Source: Ardenticatenaceae bacterium | GTDB lineage: Bacteria > Chloroflexota > Anaerolineae > Promineifilales > Promineifilaceae | Reading direction: 5' to 3' | Length of the DNA: 64,000 bases | Assembly: GCA_011525915.1 (NCBI GenBank) | Contig: WYBM01000060.1 | Location: 62,001-126,000 of the forward strand | Shown: one piece after another, positions 17,223 to 25,883 of the stretch | Layout of the letters: every line of letters starts with the position of its first letter | Position numbering within the stretch: the stretch's first letter is position 1 | Program-made: the position numbers and the translations under genes | Notes under the pieces: model-generated | What the model saw: only the letters and a program-made list of their open reading frames with translations | What the model was told of the DNA's origin: nothing | The model's database searches: none

Positions 17223-17831
17223 ATGACCGACTCTAATTCGCCCGACTTTTGGGACATTCGCTATCAAAATAACCAGTTCCCCTGGGATTTGGGCGGGCCA
17301 ACGCCGGTTTTTGCCCGGCTGGCTGCCAATGGCCAGCTAACACCGGGCAAGATGATTGTGTTGGGGGCCGGGCGGGGGCACGATGCTCGCCTGTTTGCAC
17401 GACAGGGGTTTGCCGTCACGGCCGTAGACTTCGCCGATGCGGCCGTTGCCGCCATGCAGGAAATGGCCGATCTTGACCACCCCCTGGAGATTGTACAAAG
17501 TGATTTTTTCTGGCTGCCACCGGCCTTTAACGGCCGTTACCAATACGTTCTTGATTACACCAGCTTTTGCGCTATTTTGCCAGCCCGCCGCGGCGACTAC
17601 GCCGATCTTGTCACGCGCCTGCTGCAACCTGGCGGGCAATACATTTCTCTGGCTTTCCCCATTGGCACGCGCCCTGGCGGCCCACCTTTTACCGTGCAGC
17701 CAGAGGCCATCATTGACCTCTTTACCACACGCGGTTTTACCCTGCACCACCGCGAATCCCCGCCAGATTCCGTGCCGGCCCGTAAAGGATATGAAGAACT
17801 GTTGGTGTTGACAAAAACAGGGGAACTGTAG
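17223..17831 (+). CDS. TPMT-like SAM-dependent methyltransferase
   Basis: 202 residues, typical of bacterial thiopurine/thiol methyltransferase-like enzymes. N-terminal FWDIRYQNNQFPWDLGGPTP is the family entry motif; the SAM loop is IVLGAGRGHDA, followed by VTAVDFADAAV, QSDFFWLP and the substrate-side DYTSFCAILP. Such proteins methylate small thiols, selenium or tellurium compounds, or halide ions; the actual substrate is unknown. It stands alone between the sensor kinase and a hairpin at 17840-17873. Confidence 0.88.
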   Translation: MTDSNSPDFWDIRYQNNQFPWDLGGPTPVFARLAANGQLTPGKMIVLGAGRGHDARLFARQGFAVTAVDFADAAVAAMQEMADLDHPLEIVQSDFFWLPPAFNGRYQYVLDYTSFCAILPARRGDYADLVTRLLQPGGQYISLAFPIGTRPGGPPFTVQPEAIIDLFTTRGFTLHHRESPPDSVPARKGYEELLVLTKTGEL

Positions 17832-17839
17832 CGCCTGTT

Positions 17840-17873
17840 ACCCTTAAGTGCCAGGCACCCAGCACTTAAGGGT
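17840..17873. terminator. 12-bp perfect hairpin between convergent genes
   Basis: ACCCTTAAGTGC (17840-17851) and GCACTTAAGGGT (17862-17873) with a 10-base loop. It has no T-run on either side, so it is a terminator or 3' stabiliser candidate serving both the methyltransferase and the convergent lipoprotein gene. Confidence 0.5.
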
Positions 17874-17916
17874 GGTTACATCTGTTGCGGTTTTATCTAC
17901 CTTTCGTGACCAGATT

Positions 17917-18639
17917 TTAAGGTAAGACGCTATCAGGAAAGCCCATTGTTTTTAATTCGTCCGGATTGTATGCTGAGCCATGAGCTGCTACCGTCCAATG
18001 TCCACCTTTCTGCTTCATGAAGGCCGTGAACCCGCCGGGTGGGTCTGTGGAGGTGATAGTAACACGGGCATAATCACCATCAATGACCGTCGTTTCGGCA
18101 GAAAACCCGTTGATATCCCAACCAACCTGCTGTAAGCCGGCCAGCGCCGCTTCTGAAATTTCGTCACTACTTAAAGACATCTGGCCACCGGCAAACGGCG
18201 GACCAAAGGCCTCTGCCAACAAAGCCAGGGTGACCTTATCATCGCCGATGTAGAGCACAATAACATCTTCAACATGGTAAAAGTGCGGCGTGGCCATCCA
18301 CATCATGCTGTGAGGACCAACGGCCGTACCCTCTGGTGAAACCTGCCCAGCCTCGGACGTGGCGGCCGTCATGTCTTCGTAAACGAAGAGTTGTATCTGG
18401 CTGCCGTTGAGGCTGAAGACCTGCCCGGGTACGCTGAAGAAGGGTTGGGTGACTTCACCAACCTTTTCTACCACAGCATCATCTGCCAGGGCTTCAAAGA
18501 AAGCGTCAGCCTCCATGCGCCTGGTGGCTGGCTCAAGTACGGCCGCTGGCGGCACATTTCTGGCGGTCACGGTCTGTGAGCAAGCTGCCAGCAATAAGCC
18601 AAATGCTATTAAGGGGGTATTCATTTTATACTTCAACAT
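17917..18639 (-). CDS. hypothetical lipoprotein
   Basis: 240 residues. Signal peptide MLKYKMNTPLIAFGLLLAAC with lipobox Cys20 predicts a lipid-anchored extracytoplasmic protein. The mature part is soluble and unrecognised: strands such as SQIQLFVYEDMTAAT, DVIVLYIGDDKVTLALL and YARVTITSTDPPGGFTAF, with no catalytic signature. Ribosome site AAGGAG 8 bases before the ATG at 18639. It faces away from the receiver gene upstream on the same strand, with only 30 bases between, so both may be one transcript. Confidence 0.75.
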   Translation of the reverse strand: MLKYKMNTPLIAFGLLLAACSQTVTARNVPPAAVLEPATRRMEADAFFEALADDAVVEKVGEVTQPFFSVPGQVFSLNGSQIQLFVYEDMTAATSEAGQVSPEGTAVGPHSMMWMATPHFYHVEDVIVLYIGDDKVTLALLAEAFGPPFAGGQMSLSSDEISEAALAGLQQVGWDINGFSAETTVIDGDYARVTITSTDPPGGFTAFMKQKGGHWTVAAHGSAYNPDELKTMGFPDSVLP

Positions 18640-18669
18640 TTCTGATGCTCCTTGTTAAGATTAAATTTT

Positions 18670-19104
18670 TCAGCGGTGCCGTTTACCACAGCATGCCTCA
18701 TAAGCACCCTTGTCCTGACTTGTTAGGCCCTCTTTGGGTAGAAAACCAGCAGCAGCACGAATGGCCGTAATCAATGTTTCCGGGCTGCCTTGTTTGGAAA
18801 CAAAAGCTACAGCGCCGGCTGCCTTTGCCTGTACCCGGTAAGTGGCATTATCTTGTAAGGTGAGGATGACAATGGCGCTGGGGCTGCTTTGGGAACACAA
18901 GGTTGTTGTGGCTGCAAGGCCATCCAGGCAGGGCATGTGCAAATCCATGAGGATGACATCTGGTTGCAGCTGCCGCGCCAGGGCAATGGCTTCACGGCCA
19001 TTACCCGCCTCACCCACAACCCGTATATCTGGTTCTAATGATAGGCGCAGCTTTAACCCCGCCCGTACCGTCGGCAGGTCATCGACCAACAACAGCGTAA
19101 TCAT
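18670..19104 (-). CDS. single-domain response regulator (orphan receiver)
   Basis: 144 residues: a NarL-like receiver with acidic pocket D8/D9, phospho-acceptor D54 (ILMDLHMP), T81 and K103 (FVSKQGSP). It stops where a NarL protein would begin its LuxR helix-turn-helix; the last 20 residues (GLTSQDKGAYEACCGKRHR region) look unrelated, so the output domain has been lost or this is a stand-alone receiver. Its start overlaps the end of the 64-codon gene upstream by 26 bases, implying translational coupling. It may act through a protein partner or as a phosphate sink. Confidence 0.85.
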   Translation of the reverse strand: MITLLLVDDLPTVRAGLKLRLSLEPDIRVVGEAGNGREAIALARQLQPDVILMDLHMPCLDGLAATTTLCSQSSPSAIVILTLQDNATYRVQAKAAGAVAFVSKQGSPETLITAIRAAAGFLPKEGLTSQDKGAYEACCGKRHR

Positions 19105-19273
19105 GAGAACAATCCTTTATCTGGCGATGCCAGTAGACGCCAACTCTTTGCCAAAGCCTTTGGCGTCGTGTGGTGTTCTGCTGTACTGTCTCTGCCAGCC
19201 GTGCCCTGGCTGCGACCCGCAACAAATTTTTATGCTGTTCCCGATAATAAAGCCAGTCATAGTGATGAAACAT
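19079..19273 (-). CDS. small basic/aromatic protein, 64 aa
   Basis: A short gene whose ATG at 19273 has an almost ideal ribosome site (AAGGAGGT four bases upstream). The product begins MFHHYDWLYYREQHKNLLR and continues as an amphipathic, Arg/Gln-rich helix with VGVYWHRQ. No family is assigned; I have the impression of similar short WLYYREQ-type proteins in Chloroflexota but cannot verify it. Its stop lies 26 bases inside the orphan receiver gene, so the two are coupled. A longer frame back to 19369 lacks a ribosome site. Confidence 0.65.
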   Translation of the reverse strand: MFHHYDWLYYREQHKNLLRVAARARLAETVQQNTTRRQRLWQRVGVYWHRQIKDCSHDYAVVGR

Positions 19274-19465
19274 AACGACCTCCTTGCCGCGTCCTGTTTT
19301 GCGGTTCAGGTCATCGGCGAATGTTAGATTGATAACCAGTAGCATACTGACCACCAATTTAAGCCACATCGGGCGTTTCGCTGATCGCCGCTACGGATTT
19401 TGGGTGAGGGTGATCTCCGACTTTAGGCGGAGGACGAAAGGAGAAGGCTCTGCTAGAATCCGCCT

Positions 19466-19553
19466 ATGGCTATTCAAGTTCTACTTGCTGATGATCGTAG
19501 GTGATGCGCCAGGGGCTGCGCATGTTTCTGAGCTTGGCACCGGCATTTTGACG
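19466..19553 (+). pseudogene. fossil N-terminus of a NarL-type response regulator
   Basis: Starting at an ATG with an AAGGAG-like site upstream, the DNA reads MAIQVLLADDR, then after a frame change VMRQGLRMFLSLAPAF and stop. This aligns with the intact regulator 115 bases downstream (MSIRILLVDDHTVVRQGLRM, FLSL). It is a truncated, frameshifted second copy, left by tandem duplication and deletion. Confidence 0.75.
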
Positions 19554-19580
19554 CTGGTCGTTGTGAAGAGAGGTACGTAA

Positions 19581-20216
19581 ATGTCAATACGAATCTTATT
19601 AGTGGATGATCATACGGTTGTCCGCCAGGGACTGCGTATGTTTTTGAGCCTGGATGCAGAACTGGAAGTGGTAGGGGAAGCGGCAGATGGGGTAGAGGCC
19701 ATAGCACAGGCACACAAGCTCAAGCCCGATGTCATTTTGATGGATTTACTTATGCCCCGTCTGGATGGTATTGCCGCCACGGCCGTGATCCGCCGCGATC
19801 TGCCGGATAGTGAAGTCATTGCCCTGACCAGCGTCCTGGAGGACGAAAAGGTCATTGGCGCTATCAGGGCCGGGGCCATTGGTTACCTGCTTAAGGACAC
19901 ACAGGCAGATGAGTTGTGCCGGGCCATTAAGGCAGCCGCCGCCGGGCAGGTGCAACTCTCACCACAGGCGGCGGCCCGGCTCATCCGTGAAGTACGCACC
20001 CCAGACAGCCCGGAACCACTTACCGAACGAGAGACGGAAGTGCTGCGCTTGTTGGCTCAAGGGCTGTCCAACAAAGAGATTGCCCATGCCTTGACCATTG
20101 GTGAAAAGACGGTTAAGACGCACGTCAGCAACATTCTGGCCAAGTTGAGCGTGCCCAGCCGCACCCAGGCGGCGTTGTATGCCGTGCGCATAGGTCTGGT
20201 ACCTGTACCCCAGTAG
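19581..20216 (+). CDS. NarL/FixJ-family response regulator
   Basis: 211 residues, full length: receiver with D9/D10, D55 (VILMDLLMP) and a Lys in GYLLKDTQ, then a LuxR helix-turn-helix at about 146-203 (LTERETEVLRLLAQGLSNKE then IAHALTIGEKTVKTHVSNIL). A DNA-binding output of the two-component system whose kinase starts 15 bases downstream. ATG at 19581 with a GAGAGG site. The preceding 115 bases hold the remains of a paralogue. Confidence 0.94.
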   Translation: MSIRILLVDDHTVVRQGLRMFLSLDAELEVVGEAADGVEAIAQAHKLKPDVILMDLLMPRLDGIAATAVIRRDLPDSEVIALTSVLEDEKVIGAIRAGAIGYLLKDTQADELCRAIKAAAAGQVQLSPQAAARLIREVRTPDSPEPLTERETEVLRLLAQGLSNKEIAHALTIGEKTVKTHVSNILAKLSVPSRTQAALYAVRIGLVPVPQ

Positions 20217-20231
20217 CCATTTCACCGGGTC

Positions 20232-21953
20232 ATGGTCGAAGACAAACAACATAATGCAACCATGGACCAAAGCGAACAACTTATAGAACAGCATATGGCT
20301 GAACAAACCCGTGAATTAGAAACGTTGCTGGAAATCTCCCACAATATTACCCTGACGCTTGATCTGGCATCATTGCTGGGCTCGATGTTAGACCAGCTTT
20401 TAGGTGTGGTGGCCTATCATGGGGCAACCATATTGGTCGTAGAGGGGGAAAATCTCATCCCTCGTGCTTATCGTGGCCCCGCCCCAGCCGACACCGTTTT
20501 ACGCACCCGCTACTCTATTCATGATGCTACCAGCCAGCAGATTTTAAACAGCCCCCAATCAGTGATTGTGGCCGATATGCAAACAGATGCGTTCATGAAA
20601 TCACATGCCGCCCCGGCAGCACGTGACCTGTTTGAAACCACTTTCCGTTATGTACGAGGTTGGATGGCAACGCCCATTACCATCAAGGGGCGCGCGGTAG
20701 GCATCCTGGTGGTACATCATCAGGAGCCAGGCGCTTTTTCAGAAGTCCAGGCACATAAAGTAAAAGCTTTTGCCAACCAGGCAGCTGTCGCCATTGAAAA
20801 CGCCCGTCTGTATGAGGCCAAGCAGCGCCGCGCTGAACAATTCCGCATTATCAGTGAAGTGGGGCAGCGCATCACCTCGATCCTGACTCTGGACGAGCTG
20901 TTAAGTCAGACGGTGCGGCTGATACAAGAAGCATTTGGCTACTACCACATTCACATTGGGTTGATCGAGGGCGAGTATGTGACCTTCCAGGCCTCAGCCG
21001 GTGTCTGGGGACGTGAACCCTTTTGCCATTGCTGCAACTACCAATTAAAAGTAGGCGAGGAAGGTCTTTCCGGCCAGGTTGCGGCTAGTGGCGAACCCAT
21101 CTTGGTGCCAGACGTGCAGCAGGATTCGCGGTATATTCCGGTAGCACCGGGGCAGTCAGGGTCTAATGTTGTGCTGCCACTGAAGGTAAAAGGGCAAGTC
21201 ATTGGCATCCTGGATGTGGAAAGTGAGCAGGTCAATGCGTTCGATGCTGATGATCTTATTGTTTTGCAGCTGTTGGCCAACCAGATTGCCACGGCTATTG
21301 AAAACGCCCGCCTGTATGAACAGGCTCAGCAGCTGGCCGCCCTTCAAGAACGGCAAAAGCTGGCGCGGGAATTGCATGATTCGGTCTCTCAAGCCTTGTA
21401 TGGTATCGCCCTGGGGGCCCGTACCGCTCGTATGCAGTTGGATCGTGACCCTACCAAGGCAATAGAAGCGGTGGAATACGTTCTTTCACTGGCAGAAGCG
21501 GGGCTGGCAGAAATGCGCGCACTGATCTTTGAACTGCGCCCGGAATCTTTAGCTACTGAGGGCCTGGTAGCAGCTTTGGAAAAGCAGGCGGCGGCCATGC
21601 AATCTCGCCACCATTTACAAGTACAAATGGTACTTTCAGAGGAGCCTGAAACCAATCTGGACGTAAAACAGGCTCTCTTCCGCATTGCGCAGGAAGCCTT
21701 GCACAACGTTGTGAAACATGCTGGAGCCAGCCGCGTAGACCTGAACCTGCAAGAGAGCGACGGCATCATCACTTTAGAAATCCGAGACAACGGCCGTGGC
21801 TTTGATGCCACAGCATCATTTCCTGGTCATCTTGGCTTAACATCCATGCAAGAACGAATGGAACGGCTGGGTGGGCAATTTTACCTTACTAGTGAACCAG
21901 GCCAGGGGACGGCCGTGACGGCCGTGCTTACGTTGCCTGCTTCCCCTGCTTGA
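20232..21953 (+). CDS. GAF-GAF sensor kinase of the NarX/DesK (HisKA_3) class
   Basis: 573 residues, no membrane span, so cytoplasmic. Two GAF domains (about 40-185 and 205-365; IENARLYEAKQRRAEQF joins them), then HisKA_3 with His382 (LARELHDSVSQALYG) and a HATPase (FRIAQEALHNVVKHAG, DNGRGFD, GHLGLTSMQERMERLGG). GAF pairs sense small molecules or redox/light chromophores; a cluster C-H-C-C (REPFCHCCNY) in GAF2 might bind metal or act as a thiol sensor, which is speculative. It is the cognate kinase of the regulator 15 bases upstream. ATG choice is uncertain (20232 or 20262). Confidence 0.93.
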   Translation: MVEDKQHNATMDQSEQLIEQHMAEQTRELETLLEISHNITLTLDLASLLGSMLDQLLGVVAYHGATILVVEGENLIPRAYRGPAPADTVLRTRYSIHDATSQQILNSPQSVIVADMQTDAFMKSHAAPAARDLFETTFRYVRGWMATPITIKGRAVGILVVHHQEPGAFSEVQAHKVKAFANQAAVAIENARLYEAKQRRAEQFRIISEVGQRITSILTLDELLSQTVRLIQEAFGYYHIHIGLIEGEYVTFQASAGVWGREPFCHCCNYQLKVGEEGLSGQVAASGEPILVPDVQQDSRYIPVAPGQSGSNVVLPLKVKGQVIGILDVESEQVNAFDADDLIVLQLLANQIATAIENARLYEQAQQLAALQERQKLARELHDSVSQALYGIALGARTARMQLDRDPTKAIEAVEYVLSLAEAGLAEMRALIFELRPESLATEGLVAALEKQAAAMQSRHHLQVQMVLSEEPETNLDVKQALFRIAQEALHNVVKHAGASRVDLNLQESDGIITLEIRDNGRGFDATASFPGHLGLTSMQERMERLGGQFYLTSEPGQGTAVTAVLTLPASPA

Positions 21954-21980
21954 GCTTTAGCAAACAATAAAAGAGGCGCT

Positions 21981-22754
21981 ATGAAAGTGATTGTGATTTC
22001 TGACATTCATGGTAACTGTGTGGCTCTGGACACTGTATTGGCAGACATCCAACACGAATCTATTGATAAAATTGTCTGCCTGGGTGATGCAATTCAGGGC
22101 GGACCACAGCCGGCAGAGGTGGTTCAACGCCTGCAAATGTTAGGCTGCCTCATGGTGATGGGTAATGCAGATGCCTGGCTGCTCAATGGTGAAGAAACCG
22201 GTGAAGAGGTGATTTCCGCAGAGCGGCTGCAAAAGCTGCACGTCGTACGGGCATGGTCTCTGACCCAACTTTCGGCAGCCGCCCTGGCGTTTATCGGCAA
22301 TTTCCGGCCAACCATTACCATTGGGCTGTCCGCAGAACACAACTTGCTGTGCTTTCACGGCTCACCGAACTCATTTGACGATCTTATCCTCCCTTCCACT
22401 CCGGAAGATGCGTTCCAGCGTTTACTAAACCCTTATACCGGTTACCTCCTCAGCGGAGGGCATACCCATTTACAGCAGATCCGGCGCCTGGGGGATGGGT
22501 TCTTTTTTAATCCCGGCAGCGTAGGACTGGCTTATAATCATCAACAAAATGAAACCATATTTCGCACAGACCCGTGGGCAGAATATGCAGTGTTGTCAGT
22601 GAATGACGGCCGTGTTCGTCTAGAGTTTCGGCGTGTGCCTTTTGACGTAGAGGCGCTGATGGCCGCTTATAGGAACAGTGGACACCCATATGTGGAGGAA
22701 GCGGTAGTCCAATACACTCAGGTTGGATCGAGTGGTGTGGGGCCACCTGTGTAA
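21981..22754 (+). CDS. YfcE/YvnB-like metallophosphoesterase
   Basis: 257 residues with the calcineurin-type core: VISDIHGN (D-x-H), LGDAIQGG (GD), VMGNADAW (GNxD here), a central His in CFHGSPN and GGHTHLQQI (GHTH), then FNPGSVGL. Two-metal phosphodiesterase or phosphatase acting on small phosphate esters; substrate unknown. Starts 27 bases after the kinase stop and could be co-transcribed with it. Ends 28 bases before the dehalogenase start. Confidence 0.9.
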   Translation: MKVIVISDIHGNCVALDTVLADIQHESIDKIVCLGDAIQGGPQPAEVVQRLQMLGCLMVMGNADAWLLNGEETGEEVISAERLQKLHVVRAWSLTQLSAAALAFIGNFRPTITIGLSAEHNLLCFHGSPNSFDDLILPSTPEDAFQRLLNPYTGYLLSGGHTHLQQIRRLGDGFFFNPGSVGLAYNHQQNETIFRTDPWAEYAVLSVNDGRVRLEFRRVPFDVEALMAAYRNSGHPYVEEAVVQYTQVGSSGVGPPV

Positions 22755-22782
22755 AACGTTATCAGGCCAACGGAGGAAGCTG

Positions 22783-23670
22783 ATGCCCTTCATTCGTACC
22801 CCAGAAGAACACTTTGCCCATTTGCCCGGCTACCCGTTTGCCCCCCATTATGTACAGATCAACGGTGCCCGCATCCATTACGTAGAGGAAGGGACCGGCC
22901 AACCTATTTTGTGCCTGCACGGGGAGCCCACATGGTCTTACCTGTATCGCAAGATGATACCCATTCTGGCGGCCCACGGCCGGGTTATTGCCCCAGACCT
23001 TATTGGCTTTGGCAAGTCAGATAAATTTACGGAACCCCACGAATACTCTTTCCAGATGCACCACGACATGATGATGGGTTTTATTCAGGCCCTGGATTTG
23101 CAAGAGATCACCATCGTCGTGCAAGATTGGGGCGGCCTGATTGGGCTGCGGGTAGTGTCTGAAATGCCAGAACGGTTTGCCCGCCTGGTGATCATGAATA
23201 CGATGCTGCCGGTGGGGCGGGGACGGCCGTCACCCACCTTTACCGCCTGGCGCTTATTTGCCAAGTACATGCCTGTGTTACCCGTTGGCCTTATCATGCA
23301 GATCGGCACTGCCAGTAAACTGCCTAAAGAGGTGGTGGCCGCTTACAAAGCGCCCTTCCCCAACCGCCGCTACCTGGCTGGGGCCAAAATTTTTCCCGAA
23401 CTTGTGCCTATCTCTGCTGATAAACCGGGGGCAGACGCCATGCAAAAAACCCGTGCCGTCCTGGGCGCATGGCAAAAGCCGGCCCTGGTGTTGTTTGCCC
23501 CCAGCGATCCTATCCTGGGCCCCATGGGCGGCTTCTTTCGCCGGCTTATTCCTACGGCCAACGAACAGCCCCACATCACCATTCAAAAGGCCAGTCACTT
23601 TTTGCAGGAAGATAAAGGCGAGGAAATAGCAGAGCACATCCTTGCCTTTTTGGCACGAACGCCCAGTTAA
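22783..23670 (+). CDS. haloalkane dehalogenase-like hydrolase
   Basis: 295 residues from the ATG at 22783, which has GGAGGAAG upstream; the earlier ATG at 22723 overlaps the phosphoesterase. Catalytic set as in subfamily I dehalogenases: nucleophile D115 next to halide-binding W116 (VQDWGG), HGEPTWSYLYR (46-56) for the oxyanion hole, acid D242 (APSDPILGPM) and His272 (ASHFLQED). Known members cleave carbon-halogen bonds to alcohols; the Asp nucleophile separates it from esterases. Some members with this profile have other hydrolase activities, so the substrate is open. Its stop overlaps that of the convergent BtrH-like gene by 4 bases. Confidence 0.87.
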   Translation: MPFIRTPEEHFAHLPGYPFAPHYVQINGARIHYVEEGTGQPILCLHGEPTWSYLYRKMIPILAAHGRVIAPDLIGFGKSDKFTEPHEYSFQMHHDMMMGFIQALDLQEITIVVQDWGGLIGLRVVSEMPERFARLVIMNTMLPVGRGRPSPTFTAWRLFAKYMPVLPVGLIMQIGTASKLPKEVVAAYKAPFPNRRYLAGAKIFPELVPISADKPGADAMQKTRAVLGAWQKPALVLFAPSDPILGPMGGFFRRLIPTANEQPHITIQKASHFLQEDKGEEIAEHILAFLARTPS

Positions 23671-24866
23671 CCCAAACAGGCTTGCAGTGCCGCCAGTGCC
23701 GCCAATTCTGCTTCATAAATATTGTACAGATGTGTCTGCATGTCGCTGAACAGGGCGTGTATCTCATCATCAGAAAGAGGAAAGTGGCTGTTGAGTTCCT
23801 CTTCCAGCGTAGTAAGCTGCTGGCTAAGGTGGGCAACTTCGTCCAGCCCCTCACCCCCTTGTTGTAAAAAGATGGCGTACTTTTGCGCCAGCAAATGGCG
23901 TGTCTGCGCCAGCGGGGCTATGGCATCAGGCAGTACAGCGTCAGCAAAGCGCGCCCACTGCTGGCCCAAAGCACGGTAATGGGCAGCGGCTTCCACTACG
24001 GCCGTGCCGCCCAGCACCGGCGCGGCCTCTTCCAGAAAATCGGCATACAACAGGCGCAGTCCGCCGCTCTTCACCCCAAAGAGTTTAACACCCTCATGCA
24101 GCGAACGAAGCGTGCTGTACAATCCCTGCTTCTGTTTAAACACCACTGGCCACCCCTTTTTGTTTTTGGGGTCTGTTAGCAGCCGCGCCCATTTACGGAA
24201 GGCAGGAATGGCAAACGTCTGCGAATCGGCCGCCAGGTAATGAACACAATCTTCGATGCCGGCATAAATAGCTGTCGCCAGATCTGGCTGTTCATGGCCG
24301 CCATCCAGCAGCAGCAGCCGGTTTTTGTAAGAGCCGATGCGGGCACGAGCCGCGGCAAACGCTTCCCGGTTTACTTGCAGCGGTTTTTGGGCCCGGTCAT
24401 CTATGTATACCTGCGTCTCATCTAGACCATAGACACTGACAAGGTGACCGAAGCAGCCGTTGTACATAGAGCGCAGGTAAAAGTAAGGCAGGCATCCCTG
24501 GTCTACCCAGGCGATAGCGGCCCGGCCATCGCCAATGGCGGCTTCTAACTGCTGGCTGGCCGTTTTTACCCCGGCGGTTTCTAGAAAGGTGGGCTGGACA
24601 TGCAGCCGGGCACACAAATTTTCTATGAACTCCGTTGTGTAGTTCCACTTGTTTTGGAAGCCCATCACCAAAATAGCCGCATCATACTTTTTAAACTCCC
24701 ACAGGATATAGCCACAACCAATGCCACCGGCAAGGCCCAGGATCATCGCCTCAGTATACGGCCGTCCTGTGTGTGGCGCCGTCACCCCCTGGCTGGCTAA
24801 TACGTTAGTCATAGTGGCCGTCTCCGGGTGGACACCGCCAAATTGGGTATAGTTATTTACAATCAT
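23667..24866 (-). CDS. BtrH N-terminal domain/DUF4872 protein
   Basis: 399 residues. The N-terminal half is a BtrH-like acyl-transfer/Cys-peptidase fold with C51 in LGLAGGIGCGYILWEF, AWVDQGCLPY, FGHLVSVYGLDETQVYIDD carrying the His, and IGSYKNRLLLLDGG; the C-terminal half (about 200-399) is the helical DUF4872 region. In butirosin biosynthesis BtrH moves an acyl group from carrier protein to an aminoglycoside; no carrier protein or antibiotic genes are seen here. AAGGAG before the ATG. It follows the AraC-type regulator by 29 bases and is likely controlled by it. Confidence 0.82.
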   Translation of the reverse strand: MIVNNYTQFGGVHPETATMTNVLASQGVTAPHTGRPYTEAMILGLAGGIGCGYILWEFKKYDAAILVMGFQNKWNYTTEFIENLCARLHVQPTFLETAGVKTASQQLEAAIGDGRAAIAWVDQGCLPYFYLRSMYNGCFGHLVSVYGLDETQVYIDDRAQKPLQVNREAFAAARARIGSYKNRLLLLDGGHEQPDLATAIYAGIEDCVHYLAADSQTFAIPAFRKWARLLTDPKNKKGWPVVFKQKQGLYSTLRSLHEGVKLFGVKSGGLRLLYADFLEEAAPVLGGTAVVEAAAHYRALGQQWARFADAVLPDAIAPLAQTRHLLAQKYAIFLQQGGEGLDEVAHLSQQLTTLEEELNSHFPLSDDEIHALFSDMQTHLYNIYEAELAALAALQACLG

Positions 24867-24895
24867 CCTTTCTCCTTATGTAAACTATTAGACAG

Positions 24896-25789
24896 TCAGC
24901 GTGGCATACCATCCGCCGTGTTGACCACAGGTACATAGATATCGATATGGTTCAGCACATACGCCGGATTGACACGTGTCATACGGTAAATCTCTATCAC
25001 TGGCAGGCCGATGATCTCCACACCTTTGAGCTGCGTCAGTTGTACGAAGAAATCATCATATGCCCGAATCAGCGGCGATCCAAACGGGCCGGTATAGCTG
25101 GCCACGGCATAGTGACCGCCGGGCAGCGCCTGATACCCGATCTCACCTTCAGGCAGAAATCGCTCCGGCACGCTGATGCATACATCAAAGCGTACTCTGT
25201 CAGCGGGGGTAATGGCGGGGTCATCATGCCCTACACCAATGAGTAAGTTATCTCCGGTGCACAACCCTTTGCTATCTGCCCAGCGCCATAACCGGTCATA
25301 ATAAGTAGTATCCACGTCAATATAGGCGCCCAGGTTGCGGATGAAGGCCACGGCAATGGGGCTCAGCCGCTGCACGGTCAACCGGGACAGCGTGTAACCA
25401 GTTATTAACCGGTTAAGTGGCTGCTGAGAGGGTGTTTGGTCACGCCAGGTACGGCCGTAAGAATACCGGTATTGCTGGGGCGATACGCCAAACCACCGTT
25501 TGAAGGCCCGGCTGAACGTCTCGTGATGTTGGTAGCCATTGTTGAGGGCAATGTCCAGGATAGTACCCTGCCAAATTTTTAACTGGTACGCGGCCCGTTC
25601 CAGGCGCAGCCGTTGTACATACACCTTTGGCGTTTCGCCAACCCTTTCCAGAAAGAGGCGGTGGAAGTAAAACTCAGATAACCCGGCTGCTTCGGCCAAG
25701 TAGGAGAGTGACAGCTCCTCATCCAGGTGGGTTTGAATATAAACCAGTACCGGCATCAACTTTTGCAGGTTTTCCTGGGCGGCATGCAT
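24896..25789 (-). CDS. AraC-family regulator with GyrI-like effector domain
   Basis: 297 residues. Two AraC helix-turn-helix motifs lie at the N-terminus (about 15-115: LSLSYLAEAAGLSEFYFHRL and ILDIALNNGYQHHETFSRAF), followed by a GyrI-like ligand domain (140-297). This is the Rob/DipA-type layout, often responding to drugs or cationic amphiphiles. A TATAAT 12 bases ahead of the ATG suggests a nearly leaderless message. It probably governs the BtrH-like gene downstream. Confidence 0.9.
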   Translation of the reverse strand: MHAAQENLQKLMPVLVYIQTHLDEELSLSYLAEAAGLSEFYFHRLFLERVGETPKVYVQRLRLERAAYQLKIWQGTILDIALNNGYQHHETFSRAFKRWFGVSPQQYRYSYGRTWRDQTPSQQPLNRLITGYTLSRLTVQRLSPIAVAFIRNLGAYIDVDTTYYDRLWRWADSKGLCTGDNLLIGVGHDDPAITPADRVRFDVCISVPERFLPEGEIGYQALPGGHYAVASYTGPFGSPLIRAYDDFFVQLTQLKGVEIIGLPVIEIYRMTRVNPAYVLNHIDIYVPVVNTADGMPR

Positions 25790-25855
25790 AGCAGAGATTA
25801 TAAAGGAAGAAGACGGCCGTGTCTTGACGTTTCTTGCGGTTTTATCCTTGAGGTA

Positions 25856-25883
25856 TTGACATACTGTCCTCTTTTAGTATAAT
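25856..25883 (+). promoter_or_regulatory. consensus promoter of the GbsR-type operon
   Basis: TTGACA (25856-25861), 16-bp spacer, TATAAT (25878-25883); start expected inside the palindrome that follows. Confidence 0.8.

Noticed and set aside
17840..17873. Possible riboswitch upstream of the lipoprotein
   Set aside because: The hairpin lies at the 3' ends of two convergent genes, not in a leader.
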